From NCBI GenBank assembly GCA_021808875.1, contig JAKBAU010000019.1, positions 1 to 22,121 on the forward strand: 22,121 bases of DNA, given 5' to 3'. The stretch's first letter is position 1. Every line of letters begins with the position of its first letter. This document shows, piece by piece, positions 9,123 through 17,562 of the stretch. The DNA is from Pseudomonadota bacterium. Its GTDB lineage: Bacteria > Pseudomonadota > Alphaproteobacteria > Micropepsales > Micropepsaceae. Below the pieces are notes generated by a model that ran no database searches, was not told where the DNA came from, and saw nothing but the letters and a program-made list of their open reading frames with translations. The position numbers were made by a program, and so were the translations under genes.

Positions 9123-9842
9123 TCACGACTGCAAGCCGTTGAGTGGCTGTGTGCGATTGCCGTAGAGCACGCGCACAAGACGTTCCATATCGCTTTCGGC
9201 ATCATTGACCGGCTCCATATCCGGCTCCGACGGTGGGGCAGGTATGTGGTCGATGACAAGACGCAGGTGCGGTGCCCGCGCCGGGCCAGAAGCGTCGGCA
9301 AAGTGCAAAGCCGGCCTGCGCCGCGGCGGCTCCATGGCCAACAATGGCTCATCCTCCTGTACCAGCTGCGCATCGGTCAGACGCTGGAAGGCGATCGGCT
9401 TATCGGTCAGCTGGGCGCCATCACCTAGAATTTGCACCATGCCAACAAAGCGCGTGGCCTCTCCCCCGCCAAAGGACACCGGTGCCAGCAAGGTCTCCAT
9501 TTCGACCACGCTCGCCTGCGGACTCGTACCGAAAGAAGACAAACAAAGAGGCTGGTGGGTCTGCAAGGCCTGCACCAGGAGCGCGGCGAGCTCACGACGC
9601 GACCGGACCTCCCAACCAGTGAGAAAATTGGTACCGCGCAATTCCGAGCCGTGACGTTCGCACAATTGTGTGCCGGCCAGCCGATAAAGTGGACGGGCGG
9701 GATCCAGCGCATCAAGAATGAGCATATCGGGCAGCATGCGTTTCAGCGCCCTGGGATCAATGTCCGATTGATCCGGAATGGGACGACCTTTGCGTAATCT
9801 GCTCCAGTACCCCACGAGCAGATGCGAATTACGATGTTTCAT
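9123..9842 (-). CDS. PAS-domain protein of the PAS_5 type
   Basis: A 239-residue soluble protein. Its N-terminus follows the pattern of the PAS_5 family: LLVGYWSRLRKGRPIP, then DIDPRALKRMLPDMLILD, then YRLAGTQLCERHGSELRGTN, covering roughly residues 8-75, with the rest of the PAS fold to about 140. The C-terminal hundred residues are less conserved and charged (APPSEPDMEPVNDAESDMERL) and carry no output domain. Such proteins are common in alphaproteobacteria and mostly uncharacterised, so sensing is inferred from the fold. The frame stays open far upstream, across the rhomboid gene, but ATG 9842 is chosen because GGAGGAAG lies directly before it and because homology starts there. It follows the rhomboid gene on the same strand with a 104-bp gap, so a joint transcript is possible. 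Confidence 0.8.
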   Translation of the reverse strand: MKHRNSHLLVGYWSRLRKGRPIPDQSDIDPRALKRMLPDMLILDALDPARPLYRLAGTQLCERHGSELRGTNFLTGWEVRSRRELAALLVQALQTHQPLCLSSFGTSPQASVVEMETLLAPVSFGGGEATRFVGMVQILGDGAQLTDKPIAFQRLTDAQLVQEDEPLLAMEPPRRRPALHFADASGPARAPHLRLVIDHIPAPPSEPDMEPVNDAESDMERLVRVLYGNRTQPLNGLQS

Positions 9843-9946
9843 ATGCTTCCTCCGGTCATTTCTGTCCGCACTGGCCCAAAACGAGACGCCGATGCGCGGG
9901 CTTTGAACGAACGGAGCAGACATCGTGCCAGAATCAAAAGAAGATA

Positions 9947-10651
9947 TTAGCCCCAGGGGCCACGGCGGACATTTCCGAAAAAACGCACGTGGGACGATTT
10001 GAAAAGTGGCGTGAGCAGCCCACCCGCAAGGAAGCCACCAACATGGGCCCACCAAGCGACACCGGGGTCGCCCGGTCTGGCGAGCATCGCATTCACGAGT
10101 TGCATGACAAACCAAAAACCCACCACCCAGCCGGCGCTGATCCTCAGAAAGTAGGGCAAAACGCCCAGAGGCACGACCACGCGGATGAGGGCCCGCGGGT
10201 AAAGCAGGACATAGGCGGCGAGAACACCGGAAATCGCCCCAGAGGCCCCAATCATGGGGATGCTCGAGCCGGGGGCCATGGCGGCAAAGCTGAACGCTGC
10301 CGCAACCCCGCAGACCAAGTAGAAGATGAGATAGCGCCAATGGCCCATCGCATCTTCCACATTGTTGCCGAAAATCCATAGATAAAGCATGTTGCCAGCT
10401 ATATGGAGCCAGCCCCCATGCAGGAACATGGCGGTGAAAATAGTGATCCACGGTGGCACAACGACATAACCGGGGACGCGAACCGCGGTCGCCGCAAGGG
10501 AGGCCGGGGCAAAGCCAAGCACATCCAGCGCCGCTGACAGCTGCGAGCCCAAAGAGAGTTCCCACGCGAACACAGCCGCGCACAACCCGATCAGGGACCA
10601 GTTGACCCAGGGGGTAAGGCGTACGGGATTGTCATCCGAGATCGGGATCAT
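9947..10651 (-). CDS. Rhomboid-family intramembrane serine protease
   Basis: A 234-residue polytopic membrane protein with about six hydrophobic segments. It carries the rhomboid signature: HGGWLHIAGNMLYLWIFG (78-95) provides His78, His83 and Asn87 of transmembrane segment 2. GASGAISG (135-142) carries the nucleophile Ser137, and AHVGG (202-206) carries the catalytic His203. The Ser/His dyad is intact, so an active protease cleaving transmembrane substrates is expected; the substrates cannot be guessed. The frame is open to an ATG at 10753, but the upstream residues are Arg-rich and unlike the family. ATG 10651 starts just before the first membrane segment, although its ribosome-binding site (GGACAG) is weak. 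The gene is divergent from sucC. Confidence 0.88.
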   Translation of the reverse strand: MIPISDDNPVRLTPWVNWSLIGLCAAVFAWELSLGSQLSAALDVLGFAPASLAATAVRVPGYVVVPPWITIFTAMFLHGGWLHIAGNMLYLWIFGNNVEDAMGHWRYLIFYLVCGVAAAFSFAAMAPGSSIPMIGASGAISGVLAAYVLLYPRALIRVVVPLGVLPYFLRISAGWVVGFWFVMQLVNAMLARPGDPGVAWWAHVGGFLAGGLLTPLFKSSHVRFFGNVRRGPWG

Positions 10652-11113
10652 GGCGCTGTCCGCAGCAGGTCGGCGTCCATCTGTTCCAATTCGGTACATC
10701 GCGACGCGAAGCAGCTTCAGCTGCACCCTGCCGCATCGCAACCAAGATGGCACGCATGATGAAGGGCTAGCCGTCGCCTAAGAGCTGATTTTGTCGGCAA
10801 ATGACGCGCGGGAGCCACATTTTCGTTGCCCCTCCAGCAGAGGAATACCCAGGGACGGCGGCTCCCGATACTCCCGCACGCAGGGTCGGTACATTTCGTG
10901 GACACTCCGCGCCAAAGTTGCACCCCCTCCCCGCCATTCTTGCCGCAGGGTAAGGGCAAGGAGAGCGCCGCTGACGGCGCTCACACCTGCAGAGGACCGA
11001 CTGCAAGGGACTTTCCATCATCACCTGACAGGCGTATGGCGCAGTCTTGCACCGCACAACTCCACTGTTATGGTGCGCCCGCTCAACTTTCCGCTCGCCG
11101 CAACGAGGATCCC
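10652..11113. other. 462-bp intergenic region between the divergent rhomboid and sucC genes
   Basis: No convincing gene is seen here; reading frames on both strands lack recognisable protein patterns. It contains three inverted repeats. The first is GCAGCT-TC-AGCTGC at 10711-10724. The second is an 8-bp pair, CGGGAGCC at 10809-10816 with GGCTCCCG at 10860-10867, separated by 43 bases. The third is a perfect hairpin, GAGCGCCG-CTGA-CGGCGCTC, at 10963-10982, without a T-run. A candidate sucC promoter is listed separately. The malate dehydrogenase gene that often precedes sucC in alphaproteobacteria is not here. Confidence 0.6.
11047..11074 (+). promoter_or_regulatory. Candidate promoter for sucC
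   Basis: TTGCAC at 11047-11052 and TATGGT at 11069-11074 are separated by 16 bp, which would place the transcript start about 33 bases before the sucC ATG. The -35 box is a poor match to TTGACA, so this is a weak call made mainly on spacing and position. Confidence 0.3.
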
Positions 11114-12280
11114 ATGAACATTCACGAATACCAGGCCAAGGAGCTGCTTCGTGGCTTCACCGTGCCGGTGCCCAAAGGCTTTCCCGCATTTTCCGTCGAA
11201 GAGGCGGTCAAGGCTGCCGAGAAACTCGGAGGTCCGGTCTGGGTCGTCAAGGCACAGATCCATGCCGGCGGCCGTGGCAAGGGAGGCGGTGTCAAGGTTG
11301 TCAAGTCGATCGCGGAGGTCCGCAAAGAGGCGGAGCGTATGCTCGGGATGACCCTCGTCACCCACCAAACCGGCCCACATGGTCGTGTCGTGCGCCGGCT
11401 TTATATCGAAGATGGCTCCGCCATCGAACGCGAGCTCTATCTTTCCGCTCTGGTAGACCGCGGCACCTCCCGCATCTCCTTCATTGCCTCAACCGAAGGC
11501 GGCATGGACATCGAGGAGGTTGCACACAAGACACCGGAAAAAATCGCAACCTTTCAGGTGGAACCCGCAGTGGGCTATTCCGGCTATCTCGGTCGCGACA
11601 TCGCCAGCGCGCTCAAACTTTCCGGTGACGCCGCCAAACAGTGCGGACAGCTGATTGAGGCGCTCTACAGCGCCTTCCTTGCCAAGGACATGAGCCTGCT
11701 GGAGATCAATCCTTTGGTGCTTACCAAGGACGGACGTCTTGTGTGCCTGGATGCGAAGGTCAACTTTGATGACAACGCGCTCTTCCGTCACAAGGATGTT
11801 CAAGCCCTGCGCGATCTTGACGAGGAGGATCCCAAGGAAGTTGAAGCCTCAAAATTCGATCTTTCCTACATCAAGCTGGATGGCACCATCGGTTGCATGG
11901 TCAACGGCGCCGGTCTGGCCATGGCGACCATGGACATCATCAAGCTCTATGGTGAGGAGCCAGCCAATTTCCTCGATGTTGGCGGCGGAGCGAGCAAGGA
12001 AAAGGTTACGGCTGCGTTCAAGATCATTATCTCAGATCCGAACGTCAAAGGCATTCTGGTCAATATCTTTGGCGGCATCATGAAGTGCGACATCATCGCG
12101 GAAGGCATCATCGCCGCAGCCAAGGAAGTCTCCTTGAACGTACCGCTGGTGGTGCGGCTGGAAGGTACCAATGTAGAACTCGGCAAGAAGATCCTCGCCG
12201 AGTCCGGCCTTCCTATCGTGTCAGGCGACGATCTCGCCGACGCCGCCCAGAAAATCGTCAAAGCCGTTAAGGGATCCTGA
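11114..12280 (+). CDS. sucC: Succinyl-CoA synthetase (ADP-forming) beta subunit
   Basis: A 388-residue protein, the same length as E. coli SucC. It begins [12 protein letters not shown], the standard opening of the family, and has an ATP-grasp domain in its N-terminal half ([19 protein letters not shown]) with the metal/nucleotide segment LEINPLV near residue 200. The C-terminal half is the CoA-ligase-like domain, with [13 protein letters not shown] and [10 protein letters not shown]. With SucD it interconverts succinyl-CoA and succinate in the TCA cycle, making ATP or GTP. The frame is open about 290 bases further upstream, but ATG 11114 is the conserved start and has GAGGAT just before it. 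sucD starts two bases after the sucC stop, so the subunits are translated together. Confidence 0.97.
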   Translation: MNIHEYQAKELLRGFTVPVPKGFPAFSVEEAVKAAEKLGGPVWVVKAQIHAGGRGKGGGVKVVKSIAEVRKEAERMLGMTLVTHQTGPHGRVVRRLYIEDGSAIERELYLSALVDRGTSRISFIASTEGGMDIEEVAHKTPEKIATFQVEPAVGYSGYLGRDIASALKLSGDAAKQCGQLIEALYSAFLAKDMSLLEINPLVLTKDGRLVCLDAKVNFDDNALFRHKDVQALRDLDEEDPKEVEASKFDLSYIKLDGTIGCMVNGAGLAMATMDIIKLYGEEPANFLDVGGGASKEKVTAAFKIIISDPNVKGILVNIFGGIMKCDIIAEGIIAAAKEVSLNVPLVVRLEGTNVELGKKILAESGLPIVSGDDLADAAQKIVKAVKGS

Positions 12281-12282
12281 GC

Positions 12283-13161
12283 ATGTCTATCCTTGTCGAC
12301 AAGAACACACGCGTCATCTGCCAGGGTTTTACCGGCAATCAAGGCACCTTCCATTCCCAGCAGGCCATTGCCTATGGCACCAGGATGGTCGGTGGTACCT
12401 CACCGGGCAAGGGCGGTACGACCCATCTGGATCTTCCAGTGTTTGATACTGTGCGCGAGGCCAAGGAAAAGACCAGCTGCACGGCATCGGTGATCTATGT
12501 TCCGCCACCGTTTGCTGCCGACGCCATTCTCGAGGCTATTGATGCCGAAATCGGCCTGATCGTCTGTATTACCGAAGGCATTCCGGTGCTCGACATGGTT
12601 AAGGTCAAGCGTGCCTTATCGGGCTCAAAGTCGCGGCTGATCGGCCCGAACTGTCCTGGCGTAATCACCCCTGGTGAATGCAAAATCGGCATCATGCCCG
12701 GCCATATCCACAAGCGCGGCAAGGTTGGAATTGTCTCACGCTCAGGCACCCTGACCTACGAAGCCGTGGCCCAGACCACCGCCGTAGGACTTGGTCAGTC
12801 CAGCTGCGTCGGTATTGGCGGCGACCCCGTCAAGGGAACGGAACACATCGACGTGCTCGAGATGTTTCTCGCCGACAAGGAAACCGAAAGCATCATCATG
12901 ATTGGTGAGATCGGTGGGTCTGCCGAAGAGGACGCGGCGGAATTCATCCGCAGAAGCCGCGTCAAGAAGCCGATGGTTGGCTTTATCGCTGGAGTGACCG
13001 CCCCACCGGGACGACGTATGGGACATGCCGGCGCCATCATCTCAGGTGGCAAGGGCGGTGCTGATTCCAAGATTGAAGCAATGAAATCAGCGGGCATTCG
13101 CGTATCGCCGAACCCCGCAGCCCTGGGCACCACACTGGTGGAACTGCTCGGCGGCAAGTGA
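12283..13161 (+). CDS. sucD: Succinyl-CoA synthetase alpha subunit
   Basis: A 292-residue protein, normal for the family. It opens with [21 protein letters not shown], the CoA-binding Rossmann domain with the GFTG motif. The phosphohistidine is His248 in [14 protein letters not shown], matching His246 of E. coli. The CoA/phosphate region [20 protein letters not shown] and the SRSGTLTYE motif are also intact. It forms the alpha-beta enzyme with SucC. The gene starts two bases after sucC. Downstream, instead of running straight into sucA, it meets an imperfect terminator-like hairpin and a lipoprotein gene with its own predicted promoter, which may separate sucCD expression from that of sucAB-lpd. 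Confidence 0.97.
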   Translation: MSILVDKNTRVICQGFTGNQGTFHSQQAIAYGTRMVGGTSPGKGGTTHLDLPVFDTVREAKEKTSCTASVIYVPPPFAADAILEAIDAEIGLIVCITEGIPVLDMVKVKRALSGSKSRLIGPNCPGVITPGECKIGIMPGHIHKRGKVGIVSRSGTLTYEAVAQTTAVGLGQSSCVGIGGDPVKGTEHIDVLEMFLADKETESIIMIGEIGGSAEEDAAEFIRRSRVKKPMVGFIAGVTAPPGRRMGHAGAIISGGKGGADSKIEAMKSAGIRVSPNPAALGTTLVELLGGK

Positions 13162-13167
13162 TGCATT

Positions 13168-13196
13168 TTGCCCTGCCATGAAAGCCCCTCTATAGT
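13168..13196 (+). promoter_or_regulatory. Predicted sigma-70-type promoter for the OmpA-like lipoprotein (and possibly sucA)
   Basis: TTGCCC at 13168-13173 and TATAGT at 13191-13196 have the ideal 17-bp spacing, with 4/6 and 5/6 matches to the consensus. Transcription would begin near 13203, giving a leader of only about 18 bases before the ATG at 13221. It begins seven bases after the sucD stop codon. Confidence 0.6.
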
Positions 13197-13219
13197 CAGA
13201 ACGCTTAGGGGGGTTTTTT
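13181..13219 (+). terminator. Imperfect terminator/attenuator-like hairpin with a 6-T run touching the next start codon
   Basis: AAAGCCCCTC at 13181-13190 can pair with GGGGGGTTT at 13208-13216, with one bulged G and one G-T pair, followed by the rest of a T6 run ending at 13219. It could end the sucCD transcript. Its left arm lies inside the promoter spacer above, and its right arm is the ribosome-binding site of the lipoprotein gene. Confidence 0.5.
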
Positions 13220-13220
13220 C

Positions 13221-13634
13221 ATGCGCAAATTTCGTCCAACAATCATCGCTTCGGCACTGCTGCTCGCAGGTTGCAGCGCCCTGACCAGCCCCTTTGCGCA
13301 ACCCCAAAAGCCGCCGCCGGCCTATGTGGTGTTCTTCCCCGGCCACAGCACGATGTTATCGGCGAACGCCAAACATATTATTGCTGATGTTGCCACAGCA
13401 GAAACACAAAATTCCAACAGTCTGATCGAAGTCTCTGGCCCCAGCACCAAACTCGCCCCGGGCTATGACCCGCGTTATGCCCAGCCTCGAATCAATGCCG
13501 TGATCGACGAACTCCTCGCTGATGGGGTGCCCCAGAACCATATTGCAGAGAGCTCATCCTTGAGCTCGGCCCTGGAAGCGGATGTCACGGGCGACCAGCG
13601 CGTGGTTTTGCATTTGGTTCGCGCCTCACGCTGA
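13221..13634 (+). CDS. Small OmpA-like lipoprotein embedded in the suc operon
   Basis: A 137-residue protein with a lipoprotein signal peptide ending LLLAGC (Cys18). After a short Pro-rich linker, residues about 37-135 read as a divergent OmpA-like C-terminal domain. PAYVVFFPGHSTMLSANAKHI corresponds to the usual VFFDFD..L...A..I strand-helix. RINAVIDELLADGVPQNHI matches the RA..V..YL...GV....I helix. The acidic FDFD residues are replaced (FFPGH), so peptidoglycan binding is uncertain. The ribosome-binding site is AGGGGGG immediately before T6 and the ATG. It lies 59 bp after sucD and about 230 bp before sucA, an unusual location. It lacks the N-terminal region normally fused to such domains in alphaproteobacterial OmpA-family lipoproteins; the gene at 6329 looks like that region. 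Confidence 0.75.
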   Translation: MRKFRPTIIASALLLAGCSALTSPFAQPQKPPPAYVVFFPGHSTMLSANAKHIIADVATAETQNSNSLIEVSGPSTKLAPGYDPRYAQPRINAVIDELLADGVPQNHIAESSSLSSALEADVTGDQRVVLHLVRASR

Positions 13635-13864
13635 GCCTTGGGACGGGTGCAACCCCGGTCCACTCCTTCGCCCAGACCGGATTTGATGGGAAATTGTCTC
13701 TCCCGCCACCTCCTGTTAAGCCAGATGTCGCAAAGATAACATTATCGAAGGCGTGCAATCGCTTTCGGGATGCGCTAAAGGCGGGGGCTTTCTGCACCCG
13801 CGCCCTTTCTGATGCGGCTGTTCGAGGACGGGCCCGACCCAACAAGCCGGCCCAACATGCTGAG

Positions 13865-16798
13865 ATGACGAGTCAATCCGATCCCGCTGTCTCCAATTCG
13901 ATTCTGGAGACGACGTCCTTCTTGTTCGGCAGCAATGCCGCTTTCGTTGAAGATCTGTACCGCCAATTTCTTGAAAACCCAGCGAGCGTTGAGCCCAGCT
14001 GGCGCGACTTCTTTCTTACCCTCGGCGAGAAGGCACTGTCGCCAACCCAGCTCGGCAGAGGCCCTGCGTGGCGCCGGGATCTTGCTCCGACCCTGGTTCG
14101 TGACGAGCTGACCGATGCGCTAACCGGCAACCTGACGGTCACCTCTTCGTCCCAGGCCCCCACTTCTGCGCTGAACGAGCAGACGCTGCGGGCTGCAGCG
14201 CAGGACTCGATCCGCGCCATACAGCTGGTACGAGCCTATCGCATCATCGGCCATCTAGCGGCCAAGCTCGACCCGCTCGGACTGGCGGAAAAGCCTCATC
14301 TGCCGCAGCTGGAGCCCTCGTTCTATGGCTTTGGCGAGACAGATCTTGACAAGCCGGTATTCATGGACGGCGTGCTCGGCCTTTCCATGGCCAAGCCACG
14401 GGAGGTCGTCGACCTTCTCACCCGCACTTATTGCGGCCGCATCGGTTACGAGTTCATGCACATTACCGATCCGGAACAGAAAGACTGGCTGCAGCGACGG
14501 ATCGAAGGGCCCGATAAGGAGATCTCGTTTACTCCCGAGGGCAAAAAGGCGATCCTCAACAAACTGGTCGAGGCCGAGGGCTTCGAAAAATTCTGCGGCC
14601 TGCGTTTCTTGGGCACTAAACGTTTTGGCTTGGATGGCGGAGAGGCCGTAATCCCGGCGCTCGAGCAGATCATCAAGCGTGGTGGCCAGCTCGGCGTGCA
14701 GGAGATCGTCGTTGGCATGTCCCACCGTGGACGGCTCAATGTTCTGGCTAACGTTCTTGCCAAGCCTTACCGACAGATCTTTCATGAATTCCAGGGAGGC
14801 AGCGCCAATCCCTCCGAGGTTCAGGGCTCCGGCGACGTCAAATATCACCTTGGCGCATCTTCAGATCGCGAATTTGACGGCAACAAGGTTCATTTGTCGC
14901 TCACGGCCAATCCCTCACATCTGGAAGCCGTCAATCCCGTCGTCCTCGGCAAGGCTCGCGCCAAACAGCGTCAGCTCGCGGACAATATTGAGCGCTCCAG
15001 TGTGATGCCCTTGCTTATCCATGGCGATGCCGCATTTGCCGGGCAGGGCGTGGTGTCCGAGTGTTTTGCCATGAGCGGGATCAAGGGCTTCCGCACCGGA
15101 GGCACCATTCATGTGATCGTCAACAATCAGATCGGCTTTACAACGGCACCGATCTACTCACGTTCTTCGCCCTATCCGTCCGACGTGGCGCTGATGGTTC
15201 AGGCACCCATCTTCCATGTCAACGGCGATGATCCGGAAGCGGTGGTGCACGTTGCACGTATCGCCGCAGAGTTCCGTCAGCTGTTCCACAAAGACGTCGT
15301 CATCGACATGTTCTGCTATCGACGCTTCGGTCATAACGAGACCGACGAGCCATCCTTTACCCAGCCGCTGATGTATCGGGCCATCAAGGACCATCCTACA
15401 ACGCTTGAGCTCTATGCGCGTCAACTCGTCAGCGAAGGCACATTGAGCGACGACGACGTGAAGGCGATGAGTGATGCCTTCAGTCAGCGCCTCGATGACG
15501 AATATCAGGCGTCCAAATCCCATCGTCCCAATCGTGCCGACTGGCTCGATGGACGCTGGCAGGGCCTTTCGGCGGCACCAGAAGGCGACCGCCGCGGCGA
15601 CACAGCTGTCGCCGATGCACTCTTGCGCAAGGTGGGCACGGCCCTGACCACCATTCCCGAAGGCTTCAATGCTCATCGCACCATTGTTCGGCAGTTGCAG
15701 GCCAAGGCGCACATGTTTGAGACCGGCGCCGGGATCGACTGGGCGACGGCTGAGGCCCTCGCGTTAGGAACCCTGCTTGAGGAAGGCTATCCCGTACGCC
15801 TTTCCGGCCAGGATTCAGCCCGCGGCACCTTTAGCCAGCGCCACGCCATGCTGGTCGACCAGCAGACGGCGGCGCGCTACTTCCCGCTCAATCACATCAG
15901 TGACAGCCAGGCCGAGTTCGAGGTGATCGATTCTCTGCTCTCTGAAGAAGCCGTCGTCGGCTTTGAATATGGCTATAGTCTGGCCGAGCCGCGTGCGCTT
16001 GTACTGTGGGAGGCGCAGTTTGGTGATTTCGCCAATGGGGCACAGGTCATGATCGACCAGTTCCTGTCATCCGGGGAAATGAAGTGGCTGCGCATGTCCG
16101 GGCTCGTCCTGCTACTTCCGCACGGCTATGAAGGTCAAGGCCCGGAACACTCATCGGCCCGGCTTGAACGCTACCTCCAGCTCTGTGCGCAGGATAATAT
16201 GCAGGTGGCAAACTGTACGACGCCTGCCAATTATTTCCACATTCTGCGCCGTCAGATGCACCGCAAGTTCCGCAAGCCATTGATTCTGATGACGCCGAAG
16301 TCCCTTCTGCGTCACAAGCGGGTGGTATCCAGCCTTGAAGAATTGGGACCGGGATCGAGTTTTCACCGCGTTCTGGACGATGGCGCCGAGCGCGATCCCT
16401 CCTCCACCCTCAAACTGGCGGCGGATTCCGATATCCGTCGGGTCGTGCTGTGCAGCGGCAAGGTCTATTATGATCTTTTCGAGGCGCGCGAGGAACTCGG
16501 CGAGCAACGCATCCAGCTGCTGCGTGTGGAGCAGCTCTATCCTTTCCCAACCGGACCGCTGGGTCAGGCACTTGAACGCTTTGACCGGGCGCAGATTATC
16601 TGGTGCCAGGAGGAACCGCAAAACCAGGGAGCCTGGAGTTTCGTCGCACCGCGGATTGAAAAGGTGCTGGCCGATCTCGGACGTAAGGATCGTCCGCGCT
16701 ACGTCGGCCGCCACGAATCGGCGTCAACGGCAGCGGGCCTCATGAGCCAGTATGCCGCTGAACTCAAGGCCTTCCTGAACGAAGCGTTGTCACTTTGA
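13865..16798 (+). CDS. sucA: 2-Oxoglutarate dehydrogenase E1 component
   Basis: A 977-residue thiamine-diphosphate enzyme, typical for alphaproteobacterial SucA. The N-terminal segment TSFLFGSNAAFVEDLYRQFLENPASVEPSWRDFF is the conserved start of the family and helps it associate with E2. HRGRLNVLANVLAKP begins at His287. The thiamine-diphosphate motif runs from GDAAFAGQG (Gly387) to NNQIGFTT (Asn420). It decarboxylates 2-oxoglutarate and passes the succinyl group to the lipoyl arm of SucB. The frame is open to a TTG at 13694. ATG 13865 is preferred because it directly precedes the conserved N-terminus, although its ribosome-binding site is weak. The 230 bp before it hold no convincing gene, only a short dyad, GATAACATTATC, at 13735-13746. 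The stop overlaps the next gene in TTGA. Confidence 0.95.
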   Translation: MTSQSDPAVSNSILETTSFLFGSNAAFVEDLYRQFLENPASVEPSWRDFFLTLGEKALSPTQLGRGPAWRRDLAPTLVRDELTDALTGNLTVTSSSQAPTSALNEQTLRAAAQDSIRAIQLVRAYRIIGHLAAKLDPLGLAEKPHLPQLEPSFYGFGETDLDKPVFMDGVLGLSMAKPREVVDLLTRTYCGRIGYEFMHITDPEQKDWLQRRIEGPDKEISFTPEGKKAILNKLVEAEGFEKFCGLRFLGTKRFGLDGGEAVIPALEQIIKRGGQLGVQEIVVGMSHRGRLNVLANVLAKPYRQIFHEFQGGSANPSEVQGSGDVKYHLGASSDREFDGNKVHLSLTANPSHLEAVNPVVLGKARAKQRQLADNIERSSVMPLLIHGDAAFAGQGVVSECFAMSGIKGFRTGGTIHVIVNNQIGFTTAPIYSRSSPYPSDVALMVQAPIFHVNGDDPEAVVHVARIAAEFRQLFHKDVVIDMFCYRRFGHNETDEPSFTQPLMYRAIKDHPTTLELYARQLVSEGTLSDDDVKAMSDAFSQRLDDEYQASKSHRPNRADWLDGRWQGLSAAPEGDRRGDTAVADALLRKVGTALTTIPEGFNAHRTIVRQLQAKAHMFETGAGIDWATAEALALGTLLEEGYPVRLSGQDSARGTFSQRHAMLVDQQTAARYFPLNHISDSQAEFEVIDSLLSEEAVVGFEYGYSLAEPRALVLWEAQFGDFANGAQVMIDQFLSSGEMKWLRMSGLVLLLPHGYEGQGPEHSSARLERYLQLCAQDNMQVANCTTPANYFHILRRQMHRKFRKPLILMTPKSLLRHKRVVSSLEELGPGSSFHRVLDDGAERDPSSTLKLAADSDIRRVVLCSGKVYYDLFEAREELGEQRIQLLRVEQLYPFPTGPLGQALERFDRAQIIWCQEEPQNQGAWSFVAPRIEKVLADLGRKDRPRYVGRHESASTAAGLMSQYAAELKAFLNEALSL

Positions 16799-17562
16799 GT
16801 AGGACCGGCACAACCGTGCCGCATATGAAGCTCGCCTATCGAGTGGTTGGTCCGCGTCTGTATATCCGCCATCGCGCGAAGCGCGCATGGCGCAAGGCGC
16901 GTGACGGCCATGAAGGCGAGCTAAAGCTCCTCTCGTCCATCGTCCCGCGGGATCGCGTGGCAATCGACGTCGGAGCCAATCGCGGCAATTACACATTTTT
17001 CCTCTCGCATCTGGTTCCCAAGACAGTCGCCTATGAACCATCACCGCCCCTGGCGCGCTTTCTGCGCGAAGCTTGCCTGACCGGCGTGGATGTACGTGAA
17101 GCCGGAGTCTCCGATCAGTCGGGAATGCTGACCTATTGTGTTCCGCTGAACCGACACTCTCGCCCGCAATACAATATCGGCTATCTCGGCTCAGGACTTC
17201 CCGCTGGCACCCCCGGCATCGAACTTCCCGTTCGAGTGGTACGACTGGACGAGGAAAATCTCGGAGACGTCGGCTTCATCAAGATTGATGTCGAGGGCCA
17301 CGAATTCCAGGTGATCGAGGGTGCCCAGGGGCTGCTGCGCCGCTGCCGCCCCAATCTGCTGGTAGAGATTCTCGAGGGACGCGGGAACAGACCGCAGATT
17401 ATACAAAATCGCACGGCCTGCCTGCTGGACCGCCTTGGCTATGAGATTTATGTCTTCGCGCGTGGTGCCTTGATGCCGCTAAGCGATGCCCCGTTGAGCC
17501 AGAATACGATGAACTACATTTTCCTGCCTCGGAACATGGCAGGACCTGGAGACCTTAGATGA
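16795..17562 (+). CDS. FkbM-family SAM-dependent methyltransferase embedded between sucA and sucB
   Basis: A 255-residue protein if it starts at TTG 16795, which overlaps the sucA stop as TTGA. GTG 16816 (AGGA eleven bases before it) and ATG 16825 (245 residues) are alternatives I cannot exclude. Motif I of the SAM-binding fold is [16 protein letters not shown] (56-71). [10 protein letters not shown] follows as the acidic ribose-binding strand, and [16 protein letters not shown] (162-177) is the characteristic FkbM signature. No membrane segment is seen. FkbM enzymes usually methylate sugars, glycolipids or secondary metabolites, so a place inside a TCA-cycle operon is odd. It ends as ATGA with sucB, so translation of the three genes is probably coupled. 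The substrate is unknown. Confidence 0.85.
   Translation: MSRTGTTVPHMKLAYRVVGPRLYIRHRAKRAWRKARDGHEGELKLLSSIVPRDRVAIDVGANRGNYTFFLSHLVPKTVAYEPSPPLARFLREACLTGVDVREAGVSDQSGMLTYCVPLNRHSRPQYNIGYLGSGLPAGTPGIELPVRVVRLDEENLGDVGFIKIDVEGHEFQVIEGAQGLLRRCRPNLLVEILEGRGNRPQIIQNRTACLLDRLGYEIYVFARGALMPLSDAPLSQNTMNYIFLPRNMAGPGDLR

Noticed and set aside
9843..10583. Long upstream extension of the PAS gene frame across the rhomboid gene
   Set aside because: The extension overlaps a clear rhomboid gene on the same strand in another frame, has no PAS-family similarity, and the PAS gene has a strong ribosome-binding site directly before ATG 9842.
10778..10984. 68-codon minus-strand frame in the rhomboid-sucC intergenic region
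   Set aside because: It has no recognisable motif or good start signal, and it overlaps inverted repeats; chance open frames are common in GC-rich DNA.
10826..11113. N-terminal extension of SucC
   Set aside because: The in-frame upstream residues are unlike any SucC, whereas [12 protein letters not shown] at 11114 is the standard family start.
13641..13661. Hairpin after the OmpA-like lipoprotein (GGAC-GGG with CCC-CG-GTCC) as a terminator
   Set aside because: Only seven pairs with a two-base bulge and no T-run; too weak to list as a feature.
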